From NCBI GenBank assembly GCA_001796335.1, contig MGMF01000005.1:62001-126000 (forward strand): a stretch of DNA of 64,000 nt, given 5' to 3'. A program made the position numbers and the translations under genes. The stretch is from Chloroflexi bacterium GWB2_49_20. GTDB lineage: Bacteria > Chloroflexota > Anaerolineae > Anaerolineales > Villigracilaceae. The notes beneath the pieces are model-generated. The model searched no databases. It saw nothing but the letters and a program-made list of their open reading frames with translations, and was not told the origin of the DNA. Shown here piece after piece: positions 34,490-45,124 of this stretch (within the stretch, counting starts at the first letter, position 1; every line of letters starts with the position of its first letter).

Positions 34490-35440
34490 ATGGCAGTAGT
34501 ATCCATGAAAGCCCTGCTTGAAAGCGGTGTTCATTTCGGTCACCGAACCAACAAGTGGGATCCCCGTATGAAGCCGTACATCTTCACCGAGCGCAACGGC
34601 ATTCACATCATTGACCTCCAACAGACAGTCAAGTCACTCAACAATGCCTTTAATGTCATCCGAAACAAGGTTGCAGAAGGTGGCGTGGTCATGTTTGTTG
34701 GTACAAAGCGCCAGGCCCAGGAAACCATTCGTGAAGAAGCCATCCGTTGCAGCATGCCTTATGTCACAGAGCGCTGGCTGGGCGGTTTGTTAACCAACTG
34801 GACCACCATGCACCAACGCGTTCAGGAACTGGAGCGGATGGAGAAATTGATTTCCAGTGGTGAAGTAAATCATTTGACCAAAAAAGAAGGTTTGTTGATC
34901 CAACGTGAAATCGACCGTTTACAGCTGCGACTGTCAGGTGTGCGGAATATGACACGCCTGCCAGACCTGATCTACATCGTTGATGTCAGCCGTGAGGTGG
35001 CCGCTGTTCACGAAGCTAACCTGTTGAAGATCCCCATTGTGGCCCTGGTGGACACAAATTGTGATCCGACTTCTGTGGATTATGTTATTCCATCCAATGA
35101 TGATGCCATTCGCGCCATCAAGTTACTTGTGGGTAGAATGGCAGATGCCGTTTTGGAAGGTGTGGCCATGCGCAAAGATGACCAGGATCAACGCGATGCT
35201 GAGAGCGATGCCAGTCGTTCTGCCAGTGAAAAAAAGCCTGCACGACTCGTAGACCTGGATGAAGAACTTGCCGATGACGATTTGCTCGGTGAAGCAACTC
35301 TGGCAAAATTAATCCCACATGATGTTATTGTAGATGAAGTCGAAACCTTAAGCAATGAGTCTGAAGAAGAAACACCCGTTGCGGTTGAAGAAAAAACTTC
35401 AGCTGAGGCGTCTGAAGAAGAGGCTGAAGCCAATAAATAA
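34490..35440 (+). CDS. rpsB: Ribosomal protein S2
   Basis: 316 residues from [20 protein letters not shown]. The motifs [24 protein letters not shown] and [20 protein letters not shown] are standard. A long acidic tail (residues ~235-316) exceeds the E. coli protein. I use ATG 34490 (AAAGGAG upstream); the longer frame from 34256 is leader sequence. Confidence 0.97.
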   Translation: MAVVSMKALLESGVHFGHRTNKWDPRMKPYIFTERNGIHIIDLQQTVKSLNNAFNVIRNKVAEGGVVMFVGTKRQAQETIREEAIRCSMPYVTERWLGGLLTNWTTMHQRVQELERMEKLISSGEVNHLTKKEGLLIQREIDRLQLRLSGVRNMTRLPDLIYIVDVSREVAAVHEANLLKIPIVALVDTNCDPTSVDYVIPSNDDAIRAIKLLVGRMADAVLEGVAMRKDDQDQRDAESDASRSASEKKPARLVDLDEELADDDLLGEATLAKLIPHDVIVDEVETLSNESEEETPVAVEEKTSAEASEEEAEANK

Positions 35441-35614
35441 TTTATGACACTTACGCACTTCCGGATAATTGGAATTGTGGTGGGCGGTTTTTACCCGCTA
35501 ACTACACCTTTGAATCCTTACCTACTGCGTAACTTCCATAATATAAATAAATTTTCAGCAGTCCGGGATAATGAAACGGATATAATGAAATTGACAATGA
35601 GTTGAGGTAATGGA

Positions 35615-36220
35615 ATGGAAATAACTACTGAAATGATCAAGGAATTACGTAATGCCACGGGTGCCGGTGTGCTGGATTGCCGCAAGGCCCTAACAGAAGC
35701 GGGTGGCGATTACCAGAAAGCCGTAGATTATCTGCGCGAGAAAGGTATGGCCACTGCTGCCAAGCGCGCCGATCGTGACGCTTCGCAAGGTGTGGTCGAA
35801 CTGTATTCGCATGGGAATGGTCGTGTGGGTGTTATGGTGGAAGTCAACTGTGAGACCGATTTCGTTGGAAGATCGGAAGGTTTCCGAAAGTTCGCCCATG
35901 AGGTAGCTCTTCAAATTGCAGCTTCTGCACCAAAATACGTCGCAGAGAGTGAGATCCCCGAAAGCGTTCTCGAGCATGAGAAGGAAATTGCGATTGCCCG
36001 TGCCCGCGAAGAAGGCAAACCCGAAAACATGCTTGAAAAAATTGCTGCCGGCCGACTGGAAAAATTCAAGGACGAGGCCTGCCTTCTGCGCCAGCCTTAT
36101 ATTCGTGATGAGGGCCTGACCATTGAAAAAATGCTGCACCAGAACATCGGCAGCCTCGGCGAAAATATTGTGATTCGACGATTTCGACGCTGGGAATTAG
36201 GCGAACGTAAAGACGAGTAG
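35615..36220 (+). CDS. tsf: Translation elongation factor Ts
   Basis: 201 residues, the short form. N-terminal EITTEMIKELRNATGAGVLD with CRKAL, then VEVNCETDFVGRSEGF, the EF-Tu contact region. Follows rpsB by 174 bp and ends at a strong terminator. Confidence 0.97.
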   Translation: MEITTEMIKELRNATGAGVLDCRKALTEAGGDYQKAVDYLREKGMATAAKRADRDASQGVVELYSHGNGRVGVMVEVNCETDFVGRSEGFRKFAHEVALQIAASAPKYVAESEIPESVLEHEKEIAIARAREEGKPENMLEKIAAGRLEKFKDEACLLRQPYIRDEGLTIEKMLHQNIGSLGENIVIRRFRRWELGERKDE

Positions 36221-36991
<771 letters not shown>

Positions 36992-37181
36992 TCGAAACAT
37001 TTTTTCTCCGGGTTGAAAGCTTCTGACAGGTTCCTGATGTCTTTTGAGAGGCAGGTCAGGACATAATAACCGTTGTTTCCAGGAGCATCTTGTGCATACC
37101 CCGCAGGGCAGGTAGCATTTTTTTGTGTTTTGGGGTATCCTTAAGATACTATTGAAAAACCATTCCAGCCAGGAGGTCACT

Positions 37182-37739
37182 GTGATCAAAGACATCCTTA
37201 AAGAAACTGAAACCCGTATGCAATCGGCTATAACAAATCTGGAAGAAGACTTAACCGGAATTCGTACCGGCCGGGCCAATCCGGCCCTCGTTGAGCGTCT
37301 ACCGGTGGATTATTTTGGCGTACCAACTCCCTTGATTCAATTGGCAACCATCAGCGTTCCAGAGCCTCGCAGCCTGCTCATCCGCCCTTTCGACCCTACC
37401 ACAGTCAAGACAATTGAAAAAGCCATCCTTGCCTCGGACCTGGGATTAACTCCTGGTAATGATGGAAAATCCATACGTCTTAACCTGCCTCCTTTAACCG
37501 AAGAGCGGCGTCGGGACCTGGTCAAATTGGTGAATGGTCGTTTGGAGGATGCACGGATTGCCATAAGAAATATCCGGCGGGATCAGCATGCGGATATACG
37601 CGATTTCGAACACGAAAAAATGATCTCGAAGGATGACCTGGAACGTGGCGAAGAAGAGCTGCAAAAAGTCACAGATCGATTTATAGAAACCATTCGCAAA
37701 ATCGGTCAGACCAAAGAACAGGAGATCATGGAAGTCTAG
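37182..37739 (+). CDS. frr: Ribosome recycling factor
   Basis: 185 residues, the normal length, when started at GTG 37182 (AGGAGG, 7 bases upstream). The motifs GIRTGRANPALVERL, YFGVPTPL and ITEERRRDLVKL-like PPLTEERRRDLVK are diagnostic. Confidence 0.97.
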   Translation: MIKDILKETETRMQSAITNLEEDLTGIRTGRANPALVERLPVDYFGVPTPLIQLATISVPEPRSLLIRPFDPTTVKTIEKAILASDLGLTPGNDGKSIRLNLPPLTEERRRDLVKLVNGRLEDARIAIRNIRRDQHADIRDFEHEKMISKDDLERGEEELQKVTDRFIETIRKIGQTKEQEIMEV

Positions 37740-37746
37740 GCAACCT

Positions 37747-38472
37747 ATGGGTGATACAAATTCCACCTCGGGGGCTAAAATCCCAAATCATGTTGCCATC
37801 ATCATGGATGGTAACGGTCGCTGGGCGCAGTCGCGCGGTTTGCCGCGCTTGGCAGGACACCGGGCAGGCACAGAAAACCTGCGCCGGATCATAACTGCCA
37901 GTGTTGAGTTTGGCATAAAGTATCTCACCATTTATGCTTTTTCCACGGAAAATTGGGGGCGCCCAAAGGATGAAGTTCAGGGGCTGATGCATATCCTGGA
38001 AGACGTAATTGACAAGGAATTAAAAGAACTGCACAAGGAGGGAGTGCAACTGCGTCATATCGGCCGCCTGGAACGCCTGGGACCCAAATTACACAAAAAA
38101 GTTCTCAATGCCATTGAGTTGACAAAAGAAAACGACAGGCTGGTGCTCAATGTTGCTTTCAATTATGGCGGGCGGGATGAGATTGTATGCGCCATCCAAA
38201 AAATGATCCAGGCGGGAGTTAAACCGGAAGAAGTGGATATTGCCCTGGTGGATAATTATTTATTCACGAGTGGTACTCCAGATCCAGACTTGATCATTCG
38301 CACCTCGGGTGAGTTGCGAGTCTCAAATTTTTTGATCTGGCAATCGGCTTATTCAGAATGGTATGTCACCCCAACCTACTGGCCTGATTTTAACAAGGAA
38401 CATTATCGCCGGGCATTGGATGCCTATGCCCAGCGTGACCGCCGCTTCGGTAGTCTATCTCAAAACCCATAG
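37747..38472 (+). CDS. uppS: Isoprenyl diphosphate synthase (undecaprenyl diphosphate synthase)
   Basis: 241 residues. IPNHVAIIMDGNGRWA, GHRAGTENLRRI and DLIIRTSGELRVSNFLIWQ are signature motifs. Makes the lipid carrier for cell-wall synthesis. Begins 7 bp after frr. Confidence 0.97.
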   Translation: MGDTNSTSGAKIPNHVAIIMDGNGRWAQSRGLPRLAGHRAGTENLRRIITASVEFGIKYLTIYAFSTENWGRPKDEVQGLMHILEDVIDKELKELHKEGVQLRHIGRLERLGPKLHKKVLNAIELTKENDRLVLNVAFNYGGRDEIVCAIQKMIQAGVKPEEVDIALVDNYLFTSGTPDPDLIIRTSGELRVSNFLIWQSAYSEWYVTPTYWPDFNKEHYRRALDAYAQRDRRFGSLSQNP

Positions 38473-38485
38473 GATTTTATAAATA

Positions 38486-39295
38486 ATGCTGACGAAACGT
38501 GTTCTTGCTTCACTGGTCATGGCTGTCATTGGTGTGCCGGCAATTATATACGGGGGAATTTTTTATTTCTTGTTGATTGCTGTTTTCCTGGTTATGGCTG
38601 CCTGGGAATATGTCAAGATCTTTCAGGTCGCAAAATTCGCACCGTCCATGGCTATCACAGTGGGCGGTGTTTTTTTTCTGCTGGTGTTTCGCAGCTTTCT
38701 ACCGGATTATTCCGGTGCCTTGCTGACATTGCTGGCTTTGCTGGCCATGACGGTCCACCTGTTTGCTTTTGAACGCGGACGGGATGCTGCAGCCTCCGAT
38801 TTTACCATCACTCTTTGTGGAATCGTTTACCTGGGTTGGGTGGGAGCTTACCTGGTGGATGTACGCTCCATCCAGGGAGGTTTGTGGTGGCTGCTGTTGA
38901 CCCTGGGTTCGGTATGGATTGCCGACTCAGCTGCCTTTTTCATTGGTTCCCGCTTTGGGCGGCACAAACTCAGCCCGCGGCTTAGCCCCAGGAAAACTTG
39001 GGAAGGCTATTGGGCCGGTGTGATCCTGGGAACGCTGGGTGCGGCTGGCCTGGCCATACTCTTTCATAACTGGGGAGGCCTGCAGGTGACCTGGTGGCAG
39101 GGCGGTTTGCTGGGTTTGGTTATATCTGTTTTCACCACCCTGGGAGACCTGGGTGAAAGTATGTTAAAACGCCAGGCAGGCGTAAAAGATTCAAGTAACA
39201 TCATCCCGGGTCATGGCGGTTTTCTGGACCGGATTGATTCCTGGTTATGGGCAGCTGCCATTGGATATTTCATGATCATTTGGCTGTTTGTGTAG
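38486..39295 (+). CDS. cdsA: Phosphatidate cytidylyltransferase
   Basis: 269 residues, multiple membrane helices. The C-terminal signature region contains DLGESMLKRQAGVKDSS then PGHGGFLDRIDSW. Makes CDP-diacylglycerol. Follows uppS by 13 bp in the conserved frr-uppS-cdsA order. Confidence 0.97.
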   Translation: MLTKRVLASLVMAVIGVPAIIYGGIFYFLLIAVFLVMAAWEYVKIFQVAKFAPSMAITVGGVFFLLVFRSFLPDYSGALLTLLALLAMTVHLFAFERGRDAAASDFTITLCGIVYLGWVGAYLVDVRSIQGGLWWLLLTLGSVWIADSAAFFIGSRFGRHKLSPRLSPRKTWEGYWAGVILGTLGAAGLAILFHNWGGLQVTWWQGGLLGLVISVFTTLGDLGESMLKRQAGVKDSSNIIPGHGGFLDRIDSWLWAAAIGYFMIIWLFV

Positions 39296-39326
39296 AATTA
39301 GGCTCTTTTCAACAATTCGAGGGAAG

Positions 39327-39369
39327 GGTGGGGTGTGAAAGCGAGCTAAACTCGCTTTCACACCCCACC
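39327..39369. terminator. Long perfect hairpin after cdsA
   Basis: A 19-bp perfect stem (GGTGGGGTGTGAAAGCGAG, loop CTAAA). It lacks a proper T tract, so it could be a terminator, processing site or mobile palindrome. Confidence 0.75.
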
Positions 39370-39420
39370 ACCCCGCTTTCTTGAGAAGTTACTGGGATTA
39401 TTTTTATCGGGAGGCATATC

Positions 39421-40404
39421 ATGGATTTGGAACCCACTCGCAACCTGGCGCTTGAATTGGTTCGAGTTACCGAGGCAGCCGCCCTGGCTGCCGGACGTTT
39501 CATGGGTCGGGGTGACAAAGAAGCAGCCGATGCCGCAGCTGTGGGCGCTATGCGCCTGGTGCTCAATACCATCCAGATGAATGCCATCATTGTTATCGGG
39601 GAAGGAGAGAAGGACAATGCCCCCATGCTGTTTAATGGAGAGCGGGTGGGCACTGGCTTTGGCCCCGAAATGGATATTGCGGTGGACCCGATTGATGGAA
39701 CCCGACCGCTGGCTTTTGGAAATTTAAACTCGATCTCTACAGTTGCCCTGGCGCCGCGCGGTACCATGTTCGACCCGGGTCCCTTCGTATATATGAATAA
39801 GATTGCAGTGGGACCGGAGGCACGTGGAAAAATAGATATTGATGCGCCCTTGGCTGACAATTTGAAGGCCATCGCCCACGCCTCCGGTAAATCCGTGGAA
39901 GACCTGACCGCTGTCATTTTGGACCGCCCCCGTCACAACGAACTCATTGCCGAGGTCCGCCGCTGCGGTGCGCGCATCCGCCAGATCCCGGATGGGGATG
40001 TTGCCGGTGCGTTGATGACCGCCTGGCCGGATGCAGGAATAGATGTGCTATTGGGTATCGGAGGTACTCCGGAGGGGGTGTTGGCTGCCTGCGCTTTAAG
40101 AGCCATGGGCGGCGAGATCATGGGTAAATTATTTGCCCGCAACGAGGACGAGATGAAACGCGGTCAACAGATGGGCTATGATTTTGATAAGGTATTAACC
40201 ATGCAAGACCTGGTCTCATCGGAAGATGTCTTCTTTGCGGCAACGGGTATCACGGATGGGGAACTGCTAGAAAGCGTTAAATATATGCGTGAAGGTGCCC
40301 GCACGGATAGCCTGGTGGTGCGTGGGTTGACAGGCACTGTGCGCCAGATCACCGCCACTCACCGTTGGGATAAGCTTAAAACGCTCAACGCCATTCATTA
40401 TTAA
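39421..40404 (+). CDS. glpX: Fructose-1,6-bisphosphatase class II
   Basis: 327 residues. MDLEPTRNLALELVRVTEAA, GEGEKDNAPMLFNGE, VDPIDGTRPLA and GIGGTPEGVLAACALRAMGG are diagnostic of the GlpX type. Gluconeogenic step. Confidence 0.97.
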   Translation: MDLEPTRNLALELVRVTEAAALAAGRFMGRGDKEAADAAAVGAMRLVLNTIQMNAIIVIGEGEKDNAPMLFNGERVGTGFGPEMDIAVDPIDGTRPLAFGNLNSISTVALAPRGTMFDPGPFVYMNKIAVGPEARGKIDIDAPLADNLKAIAHASGKSVEDLTAVILDRPRHNELIAEVRRCGARIRQIPDGDVAGALMTAWPDAGIDVLLGIGGTPEGVLAACALRAMGGEIMGKLFARNEDEMKRGQQMGYDFDKVLTMQDLVSSEDVFFAATGITDGELLESVKYMREGARTDSLVVRGLTGTVRQITATHRWDKLKTLNAIHY

Positions 40405-40478
40405 TACCTGTGATTTTAAACGAAAAACGATCCCGTCGGCATCCATTCGATGTAAGTGAAGACATTCAAAAGTGCCTA

Positions 40479-40534
40479 TTGACTTTTATAAAAATTCCTC
40501 TATACTATTATTATAAAATCTATTATTACAATAG
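40479..40534 (+). promoter_or_regulatory. Promoter and candidate operator of the Rrf2 gene
   Basis: TTGACT (40479-40484), 16 bases, TATACT (40501-40506). Overlapping and just downstream are two direct repeats CTATTATTA (40505, 40520) and the inverted repeat CTATT-N5-AATAG (40520-40534), a plausible autoregulatory site for the Rrf2 product. Confidence 0.65.
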
Positions 40535-40576
40535 ACTATATAGAATTACAAGATCTCACCCGCTTGACGGGGATAA

Positions 40577-40608
40577 GGGTGAGCGGGTGCTTGGCTCCCC
40601 GCTCACCC
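40577..40608 (+). promoter_or_regulatory. Leader hairpin between promoter and Rrf2 gene
   Basis: An 11-bp perfect stem GGGTGAGCGGG/CCCGCTCACCC. It is between promoter and start codon, so it could attenuate transcription, though no T tract follows. Confidence 0.55.
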
Positions 40609-40660
40609 TGCCTTCCCCGGTTTTGTATTTCAGAACATTTAATTATAGGCACCCCCAACC

Positions 40661-41119
40661 ATGCGTCTTTCCAAACGAGGTGAATACGGCCTGCGGGCCA
40701 TGATTTCCCTGGCTAAGATTACCAAATCCGGCATTCAGCCTCCCATTGTGCAGATAAAAGACATCTCTGAGAGCGAGAAAATCCCTGCCAAGTTTTTGGA
40801 ACAGATCTTGCTCACCCTCAAGAATGCTGGTATGCTTCACAGCAAGATGGGTGTGGGAGGAGGATATTACCTGGCCAGAGACCCGCAGGAGATCAGCCTT
40901 GGTCAGATCTTTCGTGTATTGGATGGGCCGGTTGCGCCGGTCATGTGTGTATCAAAGATGGCATATGAGGCCTGTGATTGCCCGGACGAGGAAACCTGTG
41001 GTCTGCGCATGGTGATGGGTGATGTCCGTAATGCAATTGCCAATATCTTGGACAACACCTCGCTGGCGGATGTGACCCGGCGCGAGGCCGCCCAACGCCT
41101 TCTACTGGGAAAAGCATGA
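40661..41119 (+). CDS. Rrf2 family transcription regulator with Fe-S-type cysteines
   Basis: 152 residues. N-terminal winged helix (MRLSKRGEYGLRAMISLA, KIPAKFLEQILLTLKNAG) and a C-terminal cysteine cluster (CVSKMAYEACDCPDEETCG) like the [2Fe-2S] ligands of IscR/NsrR. Which signal it senses cannot be told. The YgbA-like gene at 10448 raises nitric oxide as one option, but that is speculation. Confidence 0.92.
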   Translation: MRLSKRGEYGLRAMISLAKITKSGIQPPIVQIKDISESEKIPAKFLEQILLTLKNAGMLHSKMGVGGGYYLARDPQEISLGQIFRVLDGPVAPVMCVSKMAYEACDCPDEETCGLRMVMGDVRNAIANILDNTSLADVTRREAAQRLLLGKA

Positions 41120-41383
41120 AATAAGTCACTTCACCCCCCCAGCTTCCACCGAATTATTGAGATGATACCACTGCCTTATGGATCGGGCAGTGATTGAAAT
41201 GTACGTAAAAGTATACTAGTTTTATAGACATTATAGATTATGTTCCAGATTGGAGATTTTTAATACCCAGGGATATCGGTGTCATAACCATCTATATATA
41301 AACAAACCAGGTATTCGAGTACCGCCAACAGGAGCGTATGCGCATCTAACTGGCAGGCATGGTCCAAGCGCCAGCTCGTCTTA
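41120..41383. other. Non-coding region between Rrf2 gene and tRNA
   Basis: About 260 bases with no gene seen. A stray ATCTAAC (41344-41350) resembles an attC box but has no partner. Confidence 0.35.
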
Positions 41384-41411
41384 TTGACACCTCCCCCCTT
41401 TGGGGTATAAT
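41384..41411 (+). promoter_or_regulatory. Promoter of tRNA-Lys
   Basis: TTGACA (41384-41389), 16-base spacer, TATAAT (41406-41411): a consensus promoter 11 bases upstream of the tRNA. Confidence 0.9.
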
Positions 41412-41422
41412 ACTGCGCGCAC

Positions 41423-41494
<72 letters not shown>

Positions 41495-41612
41495 CCTAAA
41501 TATGGGGGTAACACCCACGATACCCCCCCACATATGGGTATAAAAAGAGTGTCTCAGATAGAAGGCTCTTTTTTATACAGCTATCTTACAGCTATTGGAA
41601 TTAGTTTAGCTG

Positions 41613-42299
41613 CTAGGATGCTGTAGGATTCTTCAGGGTAAATACTTTTGGAGTTTCGCTAACTTTCTTTACTACTGAACTCACATCGATTGGAACCAGA
41701 AGTTCATCCAACTTCTCTGCAGCTTCTTCTTGCATAGATGGTATGACATGTGAGTAAGTATTCAACGTCAATGAAATATCGGAATGCCCAAGCCGTTCTT
41801 GAATAATTTTTGGGTTTACCCCTTGCATAAGCATTAACGAGGCACTTGTATGCCGCAAGTCATGGAATCTTATCTCTGGTATTCCTGCTCTCTTAAGAGA
41901 CTCTTTGAAATCCTTGGATAAATTGCTATGATCAAGAGGGGTGCCAAAAACGGAAGGAAAGATCAAGTCATTCTCCTGCCATCTTTTTCCAGCTGTAATT
42001 TTCTCTTCTATTTGCAGATTTATGTGGGTTTGAAGTGCTCCAATCGTATGGGAACTCAAAACAACAAGTCTCTTGCCTGCAGCTGATTTTGGCTCAGTTA
42101 GAACTAAACCTTTTCCTTTTTGACGTTGAACTTGACGTCGAATGTGAAGATGCTTGGTGCTCCATTCCAGATCAGACCATTTCAATCCGAGAAGTTCACC
42201 TTGACGTAATCCAGTTGAGAGCGCCAACCAGTATAAAGCTTCATAACGATTTCCCTTCACAGATGAGAGAAATGACCTAACCTGATCATCAGGATGCAG
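41613..42299 (-). pseudogene. Tyrosine recombinase (phage-type integrase), N-terminally truncated
   Basis: The catalytic half is intact: STGLRQGELLGLKWSDLEW (Arg), HDLRHTSASLMLMQG (His-Arg), ERLGHSDISLTLNTYSHV (His, Tyr). Similarity starts only at ILHPDDQVRSFLSSV (about 42299). Upstream in-frame residues to 42428 are out-of-frame sequence of the neighbouring TIGR04255 gene. Located 119 bp from tRNA-Lys, a usual integration site. Confidence 0.85.
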
Positions 42300-42897
42300 G
42301 ATAATCTGGATTGTGAATTCCAAATTGAAAGCGAAGATTGAAATCATCGAGAACAACTTCAATATTATGAAAAATTCTCGATGGAGATCCTCCCTCAATA
42401 TCATATGAAAACAAGCCGAGAAGGTCATTGCTGATATAGTTTTGCCAATCGAGGGGACTTGGTCCTTGTAAATCCAATTGGTTAATATATCTAAGCCCTA
42501 ATCGACTCGGTTGTGCTTGTTCAAAGTGATTTAAGAAACTCTCCAAGATAGTAGTAAATTCATTACGGAGATTCTCATACCTTTCATACTTTTTATGTAC
42601 AATGAAGAAAGCCTCAGGGATTATTGTCAATCTTTTCTCTCGATTACGACCATGGAAGTTCCATTCGGTAAATTCTTGTTTTCGAGTCGAAAGTTCTTTT
42701 TGAGAAAATAGTAATTCTTGGACGAATGCTGGTTTTGGCTCATCGATGGGGAAAATCTCAAGAGCTGTTTTACTGATACTCTTGGGTAACTCGTTCATTA
42801 GTTCAGGCAATGGACTTACTAAATCGACTCGCACAATGACTTCTGATAGAAAGTTACGTTTATAACATATCGAACTCAAAGTTGGTTCGGCAGACAT
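42289..42897 (-). CDS. TIGR04255 family protein, C-terminally truncated
   Basis: 202 residues. YKRNFLSEVIVRVDLVSPLP at the start and a later GLRYINQLDL fit the TIGR04255 family (sporadic, often in defence or mobile regions). The frame ends after FGIHNPDYPAS, short of the usual C-terminus, exactly where the integrase fragment begins. The 3' end was therefore lost in a recombination event. Confidence 0.7.
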   Translation of the reverse strand: MSAEPTLSSICYKRNFLSEVIVRVDLVSPLPELMNELPKSISKTALEIFPIDEPKPAFVQELLFSQKELSTRKQEFTEWNFHGRNREKRLTIIPEAFFIVHKKYERYENLRNEFTTILESFLNHFEQAQPSRLGLRYINQLDLQGPSPLDWQNYISNDLLGLFSYDIEGGSPSRIFHNIEVVLDDFNLRFQFGIHNPDYPAS

Positions 42898-43012
42898 TCT
42901 AACTCCTTATTTATTGATGAAATTCATAACAAACACAACGAAATCACTAAAACATTGTATGATTATTAACGCAAATGAAATATACGATATTATCGCGCAC
43001 TTTTCCTACCAA

Positions 43013-43423
43013 TTATCGATTCCATTCTGGCTTGAAGGATGCAATAAGTGGATTCTCAAGCCCCTTTACCAGGTCAACCTGTAAATCCACGAAGATTTCC
43101 TTTATTGCAGGTTTGAGGGCGTATATTTCAACTCTCTTTCCCTGGTCGAGCAATTGCTTGATATGAATGGAAATGCGTTTATTAGTACTAATACTAATGC
43201 CACTACCGCCTTGTTGATTCTTATATCGTCCCATGCGATCCTTCAGGGTGGTGTAATCTTTCTCGCAGATGCCAATATATTCCGGCACACCGTCAACCAC
43301 AAAGGAGTAAACGACCCTCTCTGAATCTAAATCTGTCAGCTCATAGTTAATGCCACTTTTGACAGTAGTACTTTTATTCCATTGACCCACTAAAATGAAA
43401 CCGTATGCAGATAAATATTTCAT
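43013..43423 (-). CDS. GIY-YIG-like nuclease domain protein
   Basis: 136 residues from MKYLSAYGFILVGQW. The segment VVYSFVVDGVPEYIGICE followed by TLKDRMGRYKN resembles the GIY-YIG core (first Tyr pair, then YIG, then catalytic Arg). The later catalytic Glu is uncertain. No partner gene is evident. Ribosome site AAAGGGA precedes ATG 43423. Confidence 0.6.
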   Translation of the reverse strand: MKYLSAYGFILVGQWNKSTTVKSGINYELTDLDSERVVYSFVVDGVPEYIGICEKDYTTLKDRMGRYKNQQGGSGISISTNKRISIHIKQLLDQGKRVEIYALKPAIKEIFVDLQVDLVKGLENPLIASFKPEWNR

Positions 43424-43438
43424 ATTTCCCTTTACCAA

Positions 43439-43674
43439 TATACCAAAGATGTATCTTAAGCATTATCGCGGACTTCTGATAAACCCGGTGCGTACCACCA
43501 GTGACAGAGTCGCTTCCTGTCCTTGGTACGCTTTCATGGATTGCTTGGATCAGTGTTAGGCCAGTTTCGATATATCTGCTTGTTCTTGCTTATTGCCGCT
43601 ATCTGGGCTACGAAATTCAATAGGCAATTCTAGCTGCTCCCAGTAATTTGTGCCGTTCGCATTAAGCTCGTTAG
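43439..43674. other. Intergenic region with attC-like half site
   Basis: On the minus strand GCCTAAC (43555-43561) starts a stretch with a separated palindrome (GCGTACCA/TGGTACGC), as in an attC, but no GTTRRRY partner is found at the far side. It lies 3' of the cytidylyltransferase-like gene. Possibly a decayed cassette site. Confidence 0.3.
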
Positions 43675-44238
43675 TTATTGTATTTGTCTTATTATAAATT
43701 GTGTATGGATATTCAGTCTACTCAAAAAATGATGTAGTATAGATGTAGTCGAAGTATTATTTATGAAACTGCAAGTAATGAGTTCTCCGCCTACAGCTTC
43801 TATCTGTTCCTTTTTCGCATGAGAATCAGGATCTCCCTCTGAGATTGCAAGAGCGTCGGCTCCAAGCCATCTATGCAAATTTGCATAAAATCTTTTAGGC
43901 TTGGTTTTCGGAGAACCACTAATTACAAATACGAAATCTACAAAAGCTAATGACTCCATTACCTCGACTCTCTGAATTATAGAATTAACAGGTCGGGAAG
44001 GCCCCTTGAATGCACGAACACGCATATCATCTTCGATGCCTACAACTAATATGTCTCCATTAGCCTTCGCCCGCTTCAGAAATTGAACGTGCCCTTTATG
44101 TAATAAATCAAAGCATCCAGTTACGATAATCACTCGCTGCCCAGCTTGCTTCATCCTTCTAATAAAAAGTCTTGTTTCTTGCCTGTGATGTAACTTAGTC
44201 GAACTATTTTCTGAATTAGACAGGTTGTTTATCAACAT
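43675..44238 (-). CDS. Cytidylyltransferase-like (RfaE2/TagD-type) protein
   Basis: 187 residues. VIIVTGCFDLLHKGHVQFLK holds the nucleotidyltransferase H-x-G-H motif; GDILVVGIEDDMRVRAFKG and PSRPVNSIIQR fit HldE/RfaE2-like adenylyl- or cytidylyltransferases. The C-terminal half (NNTSTTSILHHF) matches the S-T-T-x-I of that group. Substrate unknown. Confidence 0.8.
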   Translation of the reverse strand: MLINNLSNSENSSTKLHHRQETRLFIRRMKQAGQRVIIVTGCFDLLHKGHVQFLKRAKANGDILVVGIEDDMRVRAFKGPSRPVNSIIQRVEVMESLAFVDFVFVISGSPKTKPKRFYANLHRWLGADALAISEGDPDSHAKKEQIEAVGGELITCSFINNTSTTSILHHFLSRLNIHTQFIIRQIQ

Positions 44239-44254
44239 TTTGTTTTTTCACGTT

Positions 44255-45013
44255 TTATTTTGGAGTCCATTCTTGAGAATCTGACCAAATTTCCTCAAAT
44301 TGCTTTACGTAAAATTCGAACCATTGTCGATCGTGTGTACGACTTAATTGAATGTGAGGACGGTCACTGAGAGTGGTTTTATAAGTATAAAACTCGACGT
44401 TCATTTGACCATTGTCTTTATAAGGGTCAGAAATAAGCAGGCCAAAAGGTACATAAACTTTTAACAATCTGATTTCGCATTTCCCTTTAGCTTTTTTCGC
44501 ACGTACAAGCCCTTTTAGTAATTCAAGGGCAGACTTAATGTCTGTTTCAGTTGTTGTGACTTTTGACATAAGGTTCCAAGTCTGTAATGATGGACTTTCA
44601 GGATCAAGTAGGATGAAACGCAATTTGCATCCTGATATAAATTTTTGTTCAAAAAATCCTAGATGGTTTACAAAGATGGAAATCCCTGATACCCCAACAA
44701 ATGCAATCTCTGATGCCGAAGATGCAATTTCCGATGGCGGGAGTAATTTTGACCTGCTCATCAACGTCTCCCCCATCGTGTAACTACCAAGCTGGGCCTC
44801 AATCTTTTCCAATATGCTTAGGCGTTCTGTTAATCCATCTACTGCTAGTAGTGCAAGTAGTGCAATAATTATTCCTTCCACAGGAGATATCTTAACAAGA
44901 TTAAAGATGCCAAGAATCCCTGTACTTCCTGCTACTAAAATGGTCAGTAGTGGAATTATTCGATTTGGTTTAAGCCAGTTTCGCCAAGGAGAGATAGATT
45001 TTTGTTGCTTCAT
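44255..45013 (-). CDS. Two-helix membrane protein with soluble C-terminal domain
   Basis: 252 residues. Two helices (about 18-38, 45-62), then a domain containing KFISGCKLRFILLDPESP and CEIRLLKVYVPFGLLISDPY, ending FYVKQFEEIWSDSQ. That domain pattern is shared by uncharacterised bacterial proteins with a phospholipase-D-like look; I cannot assign a function. Cotranscribed with the nucleotidyltransferase (16 bp gap). Confidence 0.55.
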   Translation of the reverse strand: MKQQKSISPWRNWLKPNRIIPLLTILVAGSTGILGIFNLVKISPVEGIIIALLALLAVDGLTERLSILEKIEAQLGSYTMGETLMSRSKLLPPSEIASSASEIAFVGVSGISIFVNHLGFFEQKFISGCKLRFILLDPESPSLQTWNLMSKVTTTETDIKSALELLKGLVRAKKAKGKCEIRLLKVYVPFGLLISDPYKDNGQMNVEFYTYKTTLSDRPHIQLSRTHDRQWFEFYVKQFEEIWSDSQEWTPK

Positions 45014-45056
45014 GAGGTTTGTTCTCCATATTGTTATTCGACATGCTGCCTGAACG

Positions 45057-45122
45057 GCCCAACGAGTAATTAGCTGTAAAACGGCCGCCAGTCACTCGTA
45101 TATTGCTTGTAGTTTGTTGACT
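45057..45122 (-). other. Short attC-like element next to the helicase gene
   Basis: 66 bp. On the minus strand AGTCAAC (45116-45122, 6 of 7 match) to GTTGGGC (45057-45063, full match), with ACGAGT/ACTCGT complementarity inside, starting 2 bases after the helicase stop. Size and position fit an attC, but there is no intact integrase nearby and the match could be chance. Confidence 0.35.
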
Positions 45123-45124
45123 TT

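Noticed and set aside
41344-41350. ATCTAAC box as an attC end near tRNA-Lys
   Set aside because: No matching GTTRRRY box or complementary arms in the expected distance.
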